Origin: Anaerococcus degeneri
GTDB lineage: Bacteria > Bacillota > Clostridia > Tissierellales > Peptoniphilaceae
Reading direction: 5' to 3'
Assembly: GCF_017874475.1 (NCBI RefSeq)
Contig: NZ_JAGGLO010000001.1
Span: 620,001 to 684,000, forward strand
DNA length: 64,000 nucleotides
Shown here: in pieces, positions 1-8,192 of the stretch
Position numbering within the stretch: position 1 is the stretch's first letter
How the letters are laid out: each line of letters begins with the position of its first letter
Position numbers and translations under genes: made by a program
Notes under the pieces: generated by a model
What the model was told of the DNA's origin: nothing
Database searches by the model: none
What the model saw: only the letters and a program-made list of their open reading frames with translations

Positions 1-495
1 TTCTATCCACGACCCATAATTTTCGTCCTCCAAGGCTCCAGGTATTTTAGCAAGCTCAAGGCCTATATAATTATAGCACCATGAACAGGCAAGTAGGGCT
101 GCCGCTACGTTTTCTACTCCACCTGCCTGGGCTTTATTTAACATATAAGAAGTGTAGGCGGTATTGATTGCGGATTGTTCTGTCGCTTCAAGATCTTCTT
201 CTGGAATACCGAAAGTCTTGGCATAGGCCCTATGAAGGTCCATTTCCACAAATAAAACTCCGTCTAGACCCTTGGCAAAAGAATTCATTGTAGTAAGGTC
301 TGTAGCCTTTGATGTGCCAATTGCAAATAATCTAGCATATTCTATAAGATAGACATAATCTTGCTTTAACCAATGTTTAAATTTTTCGAGGTCCAAAGAC
401 CCATCTCCCATGCCTTGAACAAATGGATGCTTATAGCAAGCCTCCCAAATCCCTTTGATTTTTGGATAAATCCTATCTGTAAATTTTTCTGACAT
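1..495 (-). CDS. tenA: TenA/thiaminase II family protein (3' end outside window)
   Basis: The first 165 residues of a TenA-family protein are visible; the C-terminus runs off the left edge. TenA enzymes hydrolyse aminopyrimidine breakdown products so the pyrimidine can be salvaged for thiamine. The family pattern is clear: an N-terminal helix leading to KHPFVQGMGDG, then LEKFKHWLKQDYVYLIEYAR, then CSWCYNYI, which holds the likely catalytic Cys. The ATG at 495 has an AGGAGG ribosome-binding site just upstream. A TPP riboswitch precedes the gene, which independently supports a thiamine role. Identification is firm; the exact substrate (thiamine or aminopyrimidine) cannot be told from the fragment. 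Confidence 0.93.
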   Translation of the reverse strand, partial: MSEKFTDRIYPKIKGIWEACYKHPFVQGMGDGSLDLEKFKHWLKQDYVYLIEYARLFAIGTSKATDLTTMNSFAKGLDGVLFVEMDLHRAYAKTFGIPEEDLEATEQSAINTAYTSYMLNKAQAGGVENVAAALLACSWCYNYIGLELAKIPGALEDENYGSWIE

Positions 496-502
496 AAAAA
501 AC

Positions 503-522
503 CTCCTTGTCTTCACAAGGAG
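503..522 (-). promoter_or_regulatory. Shine-Dalgarno-sequestering hairpin of tenA
   Basis: A perfect 8-bp stem with a 4-base loop (CTCCTTGT / ACAAGGAG) contains the AAGGAGG ribosome-binding site of tenA. It lies between the TPP riboswitch and the start codon and has no U-tract after it. This fits the expression platform of a translational, not transcriptional, switch. Confidence 0.75.
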
Positions 523-539
523 CTATAATTTGCCTATTT

Positions 540-617
540 CACATCCCTCCGCTAGTCCTAACTAGATCAGGTTAAAGAGTTCGATTTCTCGTCTCAGCCT
601 AAGCACCCCTCGTGTTA
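540..617 (-). promoter_or_regulatory. TPP riboswitch (THI element)
   Basis: Read on the minus strand the segment shows the conserved blocks in order: GGGGTGC, GGCTGAGA, ACCTGATC, then CTAGCGGAGGGA. These are the hallmark P2/J and P4/P5 sequences of the thiamine pyrophosphate riboswitch. It lies directly upstream of tenA. With TPP bound, translation of tenA would be expected to fall through the hairpin that follows. Confidence 0.95.
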
Positions 618-622
618 ATCCT

Positions 623-651
623 ATTATATCTAATAGGAAAATTATTGGCAA
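623..651 (-). promoter_or_regulatory. Sigma-A promoter for the riboswitch-tenA transcript
   Basis: The minus strand carries TTGCCA (646-651), a 17-base spacer and TATAAT (623-628), just ahead of the TPP riboswitch. The -35 box overlaps the last codons of the DUF523 gene at 642-1073, so the two genes are close but separately startable. Confidence 0.7.
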
Positions 652-1073
652 ATTTTTATAAATTCTTCAACATCAATAGCTTTTATCCCTTCTTTGTTTA
701 ATGTCTTAACAAAAATTCCATTTCCCTCGATTAATTTCCCACTAAAGGACCCATCATAAATTACCCCCACACCACAAGACGGACTCCTCGATTGCAAAAC
801 TACAAGATCTGCACCAGATTTTTTCACAAGGTCTAAGGCTATTTCTGCTCCCTTTTTAAATTCAGCATCAACTGACCTTCCTTCTTTTGTTAAGACTACC
901 CCATTTACAACCTCAGCTGGTGTTCTCGGTGTAGGAAGACCTCCCATGACCTCAGGGCATATGGGAATCACATCATATTTTTCAAGAATTTCCCCTAATT
1001 CGTATGAGTAATTATTCCCACCATTATATTTACAATTTTCTCCTAATAAACATGCACTCACAGCAATTTTCAT
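642..1073 (-). CDS. DUF523 family protein (TudS-like)
   Basis: A complete 143-residue DUF523 protein. Members characterised as TudS hold a [4Fe-4S] cluster and remove sulfur from 2-thiouracil; whether this one does is inferred from family only. Conserved cysteines are visible at C8 (SACLLG), C39 (ICPEVMGG) and C100 (SPSCGVG), the likely cluster ligands, with the PTPR motif at 47-50. The gene is divergent from the NSS symporter and lies upstream of the tenA promoter. The length is normal for a single-domain DUF523 protein. Confidence 0.85.
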   Translation of the reverse strand: MKIAVSACLLGENCKYNGGNNYSYELGEILEKYDVIPICPEVMGGLPTPRTPAEVVNGVVLTKEGRSVDAEFKKGAEIALDLVKKSGADLVVLQSRSPSCGVGVIYDGSFSGKLIEGNGIFVKTLNKEGIKAIDVEEFIKICQ

Positions 1074-1230
1074 TCATTCACCTCATTTTCCCACTCGATT
1101 TGCAAACATTTTCTCCACTCAAAATATATCTTACCACAAAAAATAATGAAAAAAAATTAAAAAAAAGTTTTAATTATTAATTTTGGTGGTATGATAGACT
1201 TATTAATTTATAAATGAAAGAGGAATTATT

Positions 1231-2619
1231 ATGAAAGAACATAAGGGATTTACGGGCCAGCTTGGTTTTATCTTGGCTGCGGCTGGTTCTGCAGTAGGTG
1301 TAGGTAACCTTTGGCGTTTCCCATATCTTGCAGCCAAAAATGGTGGAGGAGTCTTCCTTATCATATATTTACTAATGGTTTTTACAGTAGGTTTTGCCCT
1401 CTTAACAACAGACCTAGCCATAGGTCGTAAAACTGGAAAAAGTGCAATCTATGCCTACCAATCTATGAATTCAAAATGGAAATTTTTAGGTATATTTACA
1501 TTTTTTGTACCAGTAATTATCATGACCTACTACGCAGTAATTGGCGGTTGGATACTTAATTACATAAAATATTTTTTAACCGGCCAGGTAACACTAGCGG
1601 CTGATGATGCTTGTTTTTCAAATTTCATTTCATCAAACTCATCAGTTTATTGGTCATTAGCCTTCATGGTACTTACAGCTGTGATTGTTTTTGGCGGAGT
1701 TGAAAAAGGAATTGAAAGAGTTTCTAAAATTATTATGCCAATTCTTTTGATAATGGTATTAGGAATTGCGATTTTCTCACTAACCCTAAAGTCAACTACA
1801 GATAATGGTGACCTTAGGACCGGACTTGAAGGTCTATTAGTTTATTTGAAGCCAGATTTTACTGGAATGACTATAAGAAGATTTTTACAAATATCTCTTG
1901 ATGCCATGAGCCAACTATTTTTCTCACTTTCTGTATCTATGGGAATCATGATTACCTATGGATCTTATGTAAAAAAAGAAGTTGACCTAGCAAAGTCTGT
2001 TTCTGTAATCGAAATCATGGATACAGCAGTTGCCATGCTTGCAGGTGTAATGATAATTCCTGCTGTATACGTATTTTTAGGTGTTGAAGGTATGTCTGCA
2101 GGACCAGGACTTATGTTTATTTCCCTCCCTAAGGTATTTTTCCAGATGGGACCTGCTGGCAGGATCATAGGCCTTGTATTTTTTATACTAGCAGCATTTG
2201 CAGCCCTTACCTCTTGCATATCAGTGCTAGAGTCAATCGTTGCAAACACAACAGAAATCTTAAATACAAAAAGAAAGTCAACCACTATTGTACTTTCTGC
2301 TGTTTACCTAATAGCCACAGCTGTAATTGCCCTTGGCTATAGCAAATTTTATATAGAAGTTTCCCTACCAAATGGATCAACAGGTCAGCTTCTTGACATA
2401 ATGGACTATATTTCAAATAGTTTCATGATGCCTCTAATCGCCTTCCTATCTTCAATCTTCATTGGTTGGGTAATGAAACCAGAATGGATTATTGATGAAG
2501 TCGAATATGGCGGCAAGAAATTTACTAGGAAAGGGCTTTATATCATAATGACAAAGTACTGTTTGCCAGTCATCATGTTCATCCTATTTTTAATATCAAC
2601 AGGTATTTTTACCTACTAA
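1231..2619 (+). CDS. Sodium-dependent transporter, NSS (SNF) family
   Basis: A 462-residue, roughly 12-helix membrane protein of the neurotransmitter:sodium symporter family, which couples Na+ entry to uptake of amino acids. The first helix carries the diagnostic unwound segment GSAVGVGNLWRFPY followed by NGGGVF, which form the sodium and substrate sites in LeuT and MhsT. Bacterial members usually take up tryptophan, tyrosine or other hydrophobic amino acids; the substrate here is not readable. The start is supported by AAAGAGG shortly upstream and a TATGAT -10 box at 1190-1195. It is monocistronic and ends just before a hairpin terminator. Confidence 0.93.
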   Translation: MKEHKGFTGQLGFILAAAGSAVGVGNLWRFPYLAAKNGGGVFLIIYLLMVFTVGFALLTTDLAIGRKTGKSAIYAYQSMNSKWKFLGIFTFFVPVIIMTYYAVIGGWILNYIKYFLTGQVTLAADDACFSNFISSNSSVYWSLAFMVLTAVIVFGGVEKGIERVSKIIMPILLIMVLGIAIFSLTLKSTTDNGDLRTGLEGLLVYLKPDFTGMTIRRFLQISLDAMSQLFFSLSVSMGIMITYGSYVKKEVDLAKSVSVIEIMDTAVAMLAGVMIIPAVYVFLGVEGMSAGPGLMFISLPKVFFQMGPAGRIIGLVFFILAAFAALTSCISVLESIVANTTEILNTKRKSTTIVLSAVYLIATAVIALGYSKFYIEVSLPNGSTGQLLDIMDYISNSFMMPLIAFLSSIFIGWVMKPEWIIDEVEYGGKKFTRKGLYIIMTKYCLPVIMFILFLISTGIFTY

Positions 2620-2622
2620 AAA

Positions 2623-2644
2623 AATCGCTCCTTCTGGGGCGATT
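2623..2644. terminator. Terminator hairpin, copy 1 of a duplicated pair
   Basis: The stem AATCGCTCC / GGGGCGATT with a TTCT loop is preceded by a run of A, so it terminates minus-strand transcription. An identical 22-base copy lies at 2787-2808. Together the two copies flank a structured repeat. Confidence 0.7.
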
Positions 2645-2786
2645 CAAGCTATAGACAAAGTCATTTTCTAATGTCATTCAAACGAACGAAGTGAGGAAGA
2701 ATCCTATAATTTATGGGATTCCTCGTCGAATCCTGATGGATTCTCTGTCGGAATGACGTATATTTATATACTTTGTCGACATTCTG
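2645..2786. repeat. Structured intergenic repeat element between duplicated terminators
   Basis: This 142-base non-coding segment has nested inverted repeats: GACAAAGT (2654-2661) with ACTTTGTC (2770-2777), GTCATTC (2673-2679) with GAATGAC (2751-2757), and an inner hairpin GAATCC/GGATTC at 2728-2743. GTCATTC followed by a GAACGAAGTGAGGA-type core is a pattern found in dispersed repeats of many bacterial genomes. It probably represents a MITE-like or palindromic dispersed element inserted into the symporter terminator. Copy number elsewhere cannot be seen. Confidence 0.6.
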
Positions 2787-2812
2787 AATCGCTCCTTCTG
2801 GGGCGATTTTTT
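2787..2812 (+). terminator. Terminator hairpin, copy 2, with T-tract
   Basis: The second exact copy of the 22-base hairpin is followed by TTTTTT, making an intrinsic terminator for rightward transcription from the NSS symporter. Confidence 0.75.
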
Positions 2813-3233
2813 ATTCTAAATTTCCTATAATTTTAAGTACTTTTTGGAAATCTTCTTTATTATATTTTTGCTTATAAATTGTTGAATCTGCGTAAATTTC
2901 AAGCTTATAATTTTCCTTATCGACATTTATATTTCTTATATCAGAAAAAGTAATTTTCCTAATGATTGATTTTCCAAGTAAGACATAAAATCCATCTTCC
3001 CCAATTCCTTCGCAATAAGTTATTGTGTAAAGATAAAACAGTGCAGAAATTGCTGCAATAAAAGATTCTATTCCTCTCCCCATTTTATAAGCTAAAATTA
3101 AATACAAAATCCCTGCTAAGACCAAATTAATATTATAAATAGGCCTTACATCTATTCTGATTTTCTTTTCCTTGCTTGCTCTTAGATTATAAATAGCAAA
3201 GCCTAAGAACATTAAAATTAAGAAGTACTCCAT
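2811..3233 (-). CDS. Small membrane protein, unknown function
   Basis: A 140-residue protein I do not recognise. It begins with a short hydrophobic helix (residues 1-18), has a basic stretch (RASKEKKIRIDVRP), then a second hydrophobic block of one or two helices (about 32-70), and ends in a soluble beta-rich tail of about 60 residues. That tail (FSDIRNINVDKENYKLEIYAD) has the look of the small PH-like domain found in bacterial membrane proteins, but this is only a resemblance. The ATG has GGAGG just upstream. It is transcribed alone, convergent with the symporter gene. Confidence 0.7.
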   Translation of the reverse strand: MEYFLILMFLGFAIYNLRASKEKKIRIDVRPIYNINLVLAGILYLILAYKMGRGIESFIAAISALFYLYTITYCEGIGEDGFYVLLGKSIIRKITFSDIRNINVDKENYKLEIYADSTIYKQKYNKEDFQKVLKIIGNLE

Positions 3234-3332
3234 AAATCCTCCAAAAAATGACCTAATATCCTAATAATATTTTACCATATTTTAAATATGAAACTTATGG
3301 GTAAATTATTAATATAAAGAAAAGAGGATATT

Positions 3333-4388
3333 ATGAATTTATTAGAAAATTTAAAGATACTTGATTTTACTACCCTACTTCCTGGCCCATACGCAACTTG
3401 GATGCTAGGAGAAATGGGAGCTCATATTTTGAAAATTTCTGCCCCAGGAAGAAAGGACTTGGTTTTGGATTCTGAACCAAAAACACAAAATGGACTTTCA
3501 GCCAATAGAGCATGGCTAAACAACAAGAAAAAAGAAATTTTCCTAAACCTTAAAGAAGAAGCTGGCAAAAAAGAAATCATCCGATTAATCAAAGAGGAAG
3601 GCTATAATTGCATCATCGAACAATTTAGACCAGGAGTGATGGCTAATTTTGGACTTGCTTATGAAGACGTAAAAGAAATTCAAGATGATATAATCTACTT
3701 AAGTCTGACTGGCTATGGTCAAGATGGCCCATACAAGGACAAGGCAGGACACGATATAAATTACCTCGCCCTTTCAGGTCTTATGAGTTATTCTGGAAGG
3801 CAAGAAACTGGCCCTGTCCTCTACGGCATGCAAATTGCGGACATAGCATCTGCCCAAAATTCTGTTATTGGAATCCTTGCCGCCCTTAACAAGAGAAATG
3901 AAACAGGACTTGGAACCTACATTGATGTTTCAATCCTAGATTCTGTAATTCCTTTTAATGCCATGGCTGGTGTTGGTGCAATGATGAGTGGAAATAATCC
4001 AAAAAGAGAAGAAGATTTCCTAAACGGCGGATCTCTATATGATTTTTATCAAACAAAGGATAACAAATACCTTAGCTTCGGTGGCCTTGAGCCAAAATTT
4101 TTCGAAAGATTTTGTAAAATAATAGGCAAGGAAGAATGGGTTGAGAAAGGCTGTGTCTGCCCTGACTTTAAGGAAAAGAAAGAAGTTTTAAGAAAAATAT
4201 TCAAGAAAAAAACTAGGGATGAATGGACCCTAATCTTTAAAGATGCTGATTGCTGCGTGGAACCAGTCTTAGACCTTAAGGAAGCCTTGCTTGAAGATAA
4301 AAACACCAAAATTAGAAAGTCAATCAATACCATAGACATAGATGGTGAACAAATTAAAGTTTACTCTAATCCTATAAAATTTGAATAG
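3333..4388 (+). CDS. Class III CoA-transferase / CaiB-BaiF family protein
   Basis: A 351-residue member of the family III CoA-transferase superfamily, which includes formyl-CoA transferase, carnitine CoA-transferase and alpha-methylacyl-CoA racemase. The N-terminal GPYATWMLGEMGA motif and the central GHD with the candidate catalytic Asp141 are present. The N-terminal fold and FRPGVMANFGL at about 98-108 are typical. At 351 residues it is on the short side for the family. Substrate cannot be assigned. The gene stands alone with AAAGAGGA upstream of the ATG; the helicase gene begins its own transcript downstream. Confidence 0.88.
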   Translation: MNLLENLKILDFTTLLPGPYATWMLGEMGAHILKISAPGRKDLVLDSEPKTQNGLSANRAWLNNKKKEIFLNLKEEAGKKEIIRLIKEEGYNCIIEQFRPGVMANFGLAYEDVKEIQDDIIYLSLTGYGQDGPYKDKAGHDINYLALSGLMSYSGRQETGPVLYGMQIADIASAQNSVIGILAALNKRNETGLGTYIDVSILDSVIPFNAMAGVGAMMSGNNPKREEDFLNGGSLYDFYQTKDNKYLSFGGLEPKFFERFCKIIGKEEWVEKGCVCPDFKEKKEVLRKIFKKKTRDEWTLIFKDADCCVEPVLDLKEALLEDKNTKIRKSINTIDIDGEQIKVYSNPIKFE

Positions 4389-4414
4389 ACCAACCACAAT
4401 TAATTATGATAGAA

Positions 4415-4444
4415 TTGAGCTATTTAAAAAATTAGAGGTATAAT
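4415..4444 (+). promoter_or_regulatory. Promoter of the DEAD-box helicase gene
   Basis: TTGAGC (4415-4420), an 18-base spacer and TATAAT (4439-4444) form a sigma-A promoter. The predicted start lies near 4451, only about eight bases before the hairpin at 4459-4480. Confidence 0.6.
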
Positions 4445-4458
4445 AATATAAGTATTTG

Positions 4459-4487
4459 GCAGTTGTCTGATGACGGCTGCTTTTTTT
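4459..4487 (+). terminator. Attenuator-like terminator in the helicase leader
   Basis: A 9-bp stem (GCAGTTGTC / GACGGCTGC, two G-U pairs, TGAT loop) is followed directly by seven T residues. It sits between the promoter and the helicase GTG start, so it could stop transcription about 35 bases into the RNA. An ATG at 4470 lies inside this hairpin and is therefore an unlikely translation start. Confidence 0.6.
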
Positions 4488-4511
4488 ATTGAATTAGTAA
4501 AGGAAAAAATA

Positions 4512-6122
4512 GTGGAATTTAAAGAATTATATATATCAGAAGAAATTTTAAAAGCAATAGATAGTATGGGATTTAAGTCGCCATCACCAATCCAAGAAGA
4601 AACCATACCTCCCCTTTTAGATGGAAGAGATGTGATTGGTCAGGCTCAAACTGGCACAGGTAAGACTGCCGCTTTTGGAATCCCAGTTATCGAAAAAATC
4701 GAAGCAAATGGATTAACCCAGGCCCTTGTTCTTTGCCCTACAAGAGAACTTTGTATCCAGGTTGCAAAAGAAATAGGAAATCTTGCTAAATATAAAACAG
4801 GCATAAAAGTCCTTTCAGTCTACGGTGGAACACAGATTGTAAAACAAATAAAAACTTTAAAAAAAGGTGTGGAAATAGTTGTAGGAACACCAGGAAGGCT
4901 AATGGACCTAATGAGAAGGAAGGTCTTAAAACTTGATAATCTCAAGATAGTTGTCCTTGACGAAGCCGATGAGATGTTTGACATGGGTTTTAGGGATGAC
5001 ATGAAATTTATCCTAGATGCAACAAACGAAGACAGGCAAACCTGCTTTTTCTCAGCAACTATGGGCAAGGAAATTACAGAATTTTCTAAAATCTACCAAA
5101 CTAATCCTGTTACAATCAAGATTAAGGCAGAAGAACTAACTGTAAATAAAATTGACCAATATTTTATAAAATTAAAGGAAACTGATAAGGAAGAAACCTT
5201 AAGAAGACTTTTAGAAATCAACCAACCAAGACTTGCCATTATTTTCTGCAATACCAAAAGAAAAGTTGACAGACTTGTAGAATCCCTAAGCAATAAAGCC
5301 TACCTTGTTGATGGACTTCACGGCGATCTCAAACAGTCTCAAAGAGATGTTGTTATGAAAAAATTTAGAAATAATACCATAGATATTTTGGTAGCTACAG
5401 ATGTTGCTGCACGTGGGCTTGATGTAGATGATGTTGATATGGTAATAAACTACGACCTACCTCAACTTGATGAATATTACGTTCATAGGATAGGTAGGAC
5501 TGCTCGTGCTGGCAGGAGTGGTCTCTCATATTCTCTTATTTCTGGCAGGGATAATGATAGGCTTAAGGCTATTGAAAAATACACCAAGGCTACAATTAAG
5601 CAAGCACAAATCCCAAGCCTAGTCCAAATGGATAGAAACCAAGAAATAGCTGTAGTTGAAGACATCATTGAGAAACTTGAAAATTATACTAGCCTTGAAA
5701 AAGAAAAATCAATTCTCATTAGGTTAATGGAAAAAGGTTACGATCCCTTTGTTATTTCCCAAGTCCTCTTGTCAGATAAGCTAAATAAAGACAATCTAGA
5801 TCACCACGAAAAAATAGCTGGTGTTGACACTCCAAAGGAGAAACCTAAATCTCCTAAGAAAAAACCTAGCAAATATAAGGACGAAAACATGACAACCCTC
5901 TTTTTAAACAGGGGCAAGATGGACAATTTCACCAAGGATAAGATAATAAATGCCCTAAATAGACTGGCCCATGTACCAAATAAAAAAATTGGTCAAATCA
6001 GGATTCAAAAATCTTATAGTTTTGTGGATGTGGAAAAAAGTGTGGTTTATGAATGTATAAGGACTATGAACAACAAAAAAGTCGCAGGCAAAAAATTAAA
6101 AATAGAAGAGTCCCAAAACTAA
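4512..6122 (+). CDS. DEAD-box ATP-dependent RNA helicase with DbpA-type RNA-binding domain
   Basis: A 536-residue superfamily-2 RNA helicase. All core motifs are visible: AQTGTGKT, PTRELC, GTPGRLMD, VLDEADEMFD, SAT, HGDL, DVAARGLDV and HRIGRTARAG. A basic linker (KEKPKSPKKKPSK) leads into a C-terminal DbpA/CsdA-like RNA-binding domain of about 75 residues, as in helicases acting on rRNA or cold-stabilised RNA. I place the start at the GTG at 4512, which has AAAGGA a few bases upstream. An in-frame ATG 42 bases earlier lies within a terminator-like hairpin and has no ribosome-binding site. The family is certain; the RNA target is not known. Confidence 0.93.
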   Translation: MEFKELYISEEILKAIDSMGFKSPSPIQEETIPPLLDGRDVIGQAQTGTGKTAAFGIPVIEKIEANGLTQALVLCPTRELCIQVAKEIGNLAKYKTGIKVLSVYGGTQIVKQIKTLKKGVEIVVGTPGRLMDLMRRKVLKLDNLKIVVLDEADEMFDMGFRDDMKFILDATNEDRQTCFFSATMGKEITEFSKIYQTNPVTIKIKAEELTVNKIDQYFIKLKETDKEETLRRLLEINQPRLAIIFCNTKRKVDRLVESLSNKAYLVDGLHGDLKQSQRDVVMKKFRNNTIDILVATDVAARGLDVDDVDMVINYDLPQLDEYYVHRIGRTARAGRSGLSYSLISGRDNDRLKAIEKYTKATIKQAQIPSLVQMDRNQEIAVVEDIIEKLENYTSLEKEKSILIRLMEKGYDPFVISQVLLSDKLNKDNLDHHEKIAGVDTPKEKPKSPKKKPSKYKDENMTTLFLNRGKMDNFTKDKIINALNRLAHVPNKKIGQIRIQKSYSFVDVEKSVVYECIRTMNNKKVAGKKLKIEESQN

Positions 6123-6137
6123 ATATAGAAAAAAAAT

Positions 6138-6176
6138 GATGAGCTATGAGAAATTCTCCCTAGCTCACCATTTTTT
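6138..6176. terminator. Bidirectional terminator
   Basis: TGAGCTA (6140-6146) pairs with TAGCTCA (6161-6167), with an inner GAGAAATTCTC palindrome. It is preceded by an A-run and followed by TTTTTT, so it serves both the helicase and the convergent glutaredoxin-like gene. Confidence 0.75.
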
Positions 6177-6495
6177 ATTCGCTTTTTAAAACTTCTTGTC
6201 TATTAGCCTTGTTTTCCTTAGCTTTTTCTAGGAAGTTTTCTTTGGCGTAAGCAATGATATCGTCTGATTCATACATGGCCTTGCCATCTATTACCATACA
6301 AGGCACTTGGACCTTGCCTCCCACTGCAATTAGCTTATCTTGGTTTTCATATCCACAATTCACATCTTCAGTATTGTATGATGGAAATTTGATAATGTCA
6401 TTTTCCTTAAAGAAGTTTAAAACCTTAAGGCAAAATGGACAATCTGGTTTAAAATAAAGTTCAAAATCCCATTCTCTTTTAATTTCTTTTCTCAT
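6175..6495 (-). CDS. Glutaredoxin-like thiol-disulfide protein
   Basis: A 106-residue thioredoxin-fold protein with a CPFC redox motif (C19-C22) after the first strand (FELYFKP), a cis-proline loop (KVQVPCMVID), and the helix YESDDIIAYAKENF typical of glutaredoxins. It would act in the cytoplasm on protein or small-molecule disulfides. The C-terminal tail of about 15 residues (KENKANRQEVLKSE) is charged and extends beyond the core fold. It is a single gene between the helicase terminator and an EFR1 ferredoxin gene that is also a redox protein. Confidence 0.85.
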   Translation of the reverse strand: MRKEIKREWDFELYFKPDCPFCLKVLNFFKENDIIKFPSYNTEDVNCGYENQDKLIAVGGKVQVPCMVIDGKAMYESDDIIAYAKENFLEKAKENKANRQEVLKSE

Positions 6496-6651
6496 AATAA
6501 TCCTTTCTTTCTATTCTCCTATATTCCTACCCTATTCTTCTTATAAAAAACTTTCTTTTAAAATTATTTCATTTAAAAAGCAAATTAAGGAAAATCCTCA
6601 ATCTGCCCGTTCATCATTTTATATTGTGTTTTTCCATTGTCCCTTCATTTC

Positions 6652-7407
6652 TTATCCCATTGTTTTATCCAGCAAATATCTTTCCTTACCCCTTGTCTTT
6701 TTGCCGTATTCAATTGCTCCAACAGGACATTTTGATATGCAGGCTACACAATGGGTACAAGACCCATTCCAAACTGGCCTTCCATCCTTATAAGAAATAT
6801 TATTTAAAACGCAAACTTTCTGGCAAAGGCCGCATGAAATACATTTATCTGTCGCATAAAATTTCTTATCTTTTGTGATATATTTGAAAAATATGGGATT
6901 AATGATTGCTGATTGAAATTTACCGACTATACCAACTTTCCTTTTTGGAAATTCTTCCTTGTTTTTTATGTATTTAGCAATATTGCTAATCTTACTTTTA
7001 GCTTTTGCGATTATTTTCTTGTTTGTTTCTGGATTATCAAGATCAAAAAGCATGATATAATTCTCAGGCATTTTCATTCCATAAAGTCCCATGAAATTAA
7101 GACCTAGCTTGTCGATATCTTCCTTTATGTAATCATAGGCATTTCCGCAAGAATCTCCATAATTCATCACCGCATAAAAATCCCTGCTTCCTTTAAAATC
7201 ACAAGTCAGCAAATATTTTGATAAAAATATCGGAACCCTCCAAGAATAAGTTGGAGAAACAAGGATGAAGGGACTATCAGATTCAAAAACACCAGGTCTG
7301 CCCTCTTTTATATAATAAAATAAATCTACCACCTCGTCCTCAAGTTCACTTGCCAAAGATTTTGCAAGATACTCACTATTTCCAGTCCCAGAAAAATATA
7401 AAATCAT
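6652..7407 (-). CDS. EFR1 family flavodoxin-ferredoxin protein
   Basis: A 251-residue electron-transfer protein. The N-terminal flavodoxin-like half starts ILYFSGTGNSEYLA, the FMN phosphate-binding loop. The C-terminal third carries two 4Fe-4S ferredoxin clusters, CISCGLCQKVC and CTHCVACISKCP, the EFR1 arrangement common in strict anaerobes. This strongly suggests an anaerobic host. The start has AAGGAG six bases upstream. Its redox partner is unknown. About 150 bases without a recognisable gene separate it from the glutaredoxin-like gene downstream. Confidence 0.92.
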   Translation of the reverse strand: MILYFSGTGNSEYLAKSLASELEDEVVDLFYYIKEGRPGVFESDSPFILVSPTYSWRVPIFLSKYLLTCDFKGSRDFYAVMNYGDSCGNAYDYIKEDIDKLGLNFMGLYGMKMPENYIMLFDLDNPETNKKIIAKAKSKISNIAKYIKNKEEFPKRKVGIVGKFQSAIINPIFFKYITKDKKFYATDKCISCGLCQKVCVLNNISYKDGRPVWNGSCTHCVACISKCPVGAIEYGKKTRGKERYLLDKTMG

Positions 7408-7523
7408 TTCTTCTCCTTAAATAATATCAATTTTAAAATATTCCCCTAAAGGATTTATTATTTTCATAGCCCAAATCGCACTCTTTCACTTTGTATAATC
7501 TCTTAGAATCATTAATCATTCTT

Positions 7524-8192
7524 CTAAGCAAGCCACCAAGTCCCGTCATGTCTTTGGTAGAGGTTGCCAATCCTTTCTTCGATAATATTAGAATTAAAAT
7601 CTTTTATAATTAGCTTATCATAATAAGAATAATCTTCACTTGCTATATTCTTTTCGTCATCCCAGCCTTCTTCTATCCAACGATTTATATAGACCTTGTC
7701 ATCGTCTATCAAAATTACCGATTCGTTTGCTTCTAGGCTTAGAGTTTTGCTGTAAGGATAGTAAATTTCTAGGCTCTCAGAGTCTTGGCTTATTAGGTGG
7801 AGGTTATTTCCTATGAGCTCAAGATTATAGGTTGATAAGTCTTTGATTTTGTAGTCAAAAACTTTTTCCAGGATTTGTCCTGGATAATATTTATAAATAT
7901 TTGCAAATCCCTCATTAAAGTCTACTTGCAAAATATAAAAAATCCCGTCAATAAATATCGGCCTTCCATAGCTAATATTTTCTTTTTGTTCAAATGGGAG
8001 GTAAATTTTTCTTGTTTGATAGTCATAAAATCTTATTACAGATCCTTTATAAGACCCATCATGTTTTATGATGTCTTCAATCTCGAAAAAATCATCCATA
8101 TCAGATGTTCCATAGGCAAAACGATCCTGGCCTGGTATTTCATCTACATATTGACCTGTAATTTCTTTAAATTCTTTATAAATTTTTTTCAT
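7524..8192 (-). CDS. Hypothetical protein, beta-rich
   Basis: A 222-residue soluble protein that I do not recognise. It is rich in Tyr, Ile and acidic residues, with repeated short strand-like segments (IYLPFEQ, IFYILQVDF, ANIYKYY, NNLHLISQ, KVYINRWIEEGW), suggesting a beta-sheet or propeller-like fold. I chose the ATG at 8192 over the one 21 bases upstream. It overlaps the stop codon of the preceding gene as ATGA and has AAGGAG at the right distance. Translational coupling to the 122-residue protein upstream suggests the two act together. No catalytic motif is visible. Confidence 0.75.
   Translation of the reverse strand: MKKIYKEFKEITGQYVDEIPGQDRFAYGTSDMDDFFEIEDIIKHDGSYKGSVIRFYDYQTRKIYLPFEQKENISYGRPIFIDGIFYILQVDFNEGFANIYKYYPGQILEKVFDYKIKDLSTYNLELIGNNLHLISQDSESLEIYYPYSKTLSLEANESVILIDDDKVYINRWIEEGWDDEKNIASEDYSYYDKLIIKDFNSNIIEERIGNLYQRHDGTWWLA

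Noticed and set aside
4470-4511. ATG at 4470 as helicase start
   Set aside because: It lies inside a terminator-like stem, has no ribosome-binding site, and adds residues encoded by the T-run; the GTG at 4512 fits better.
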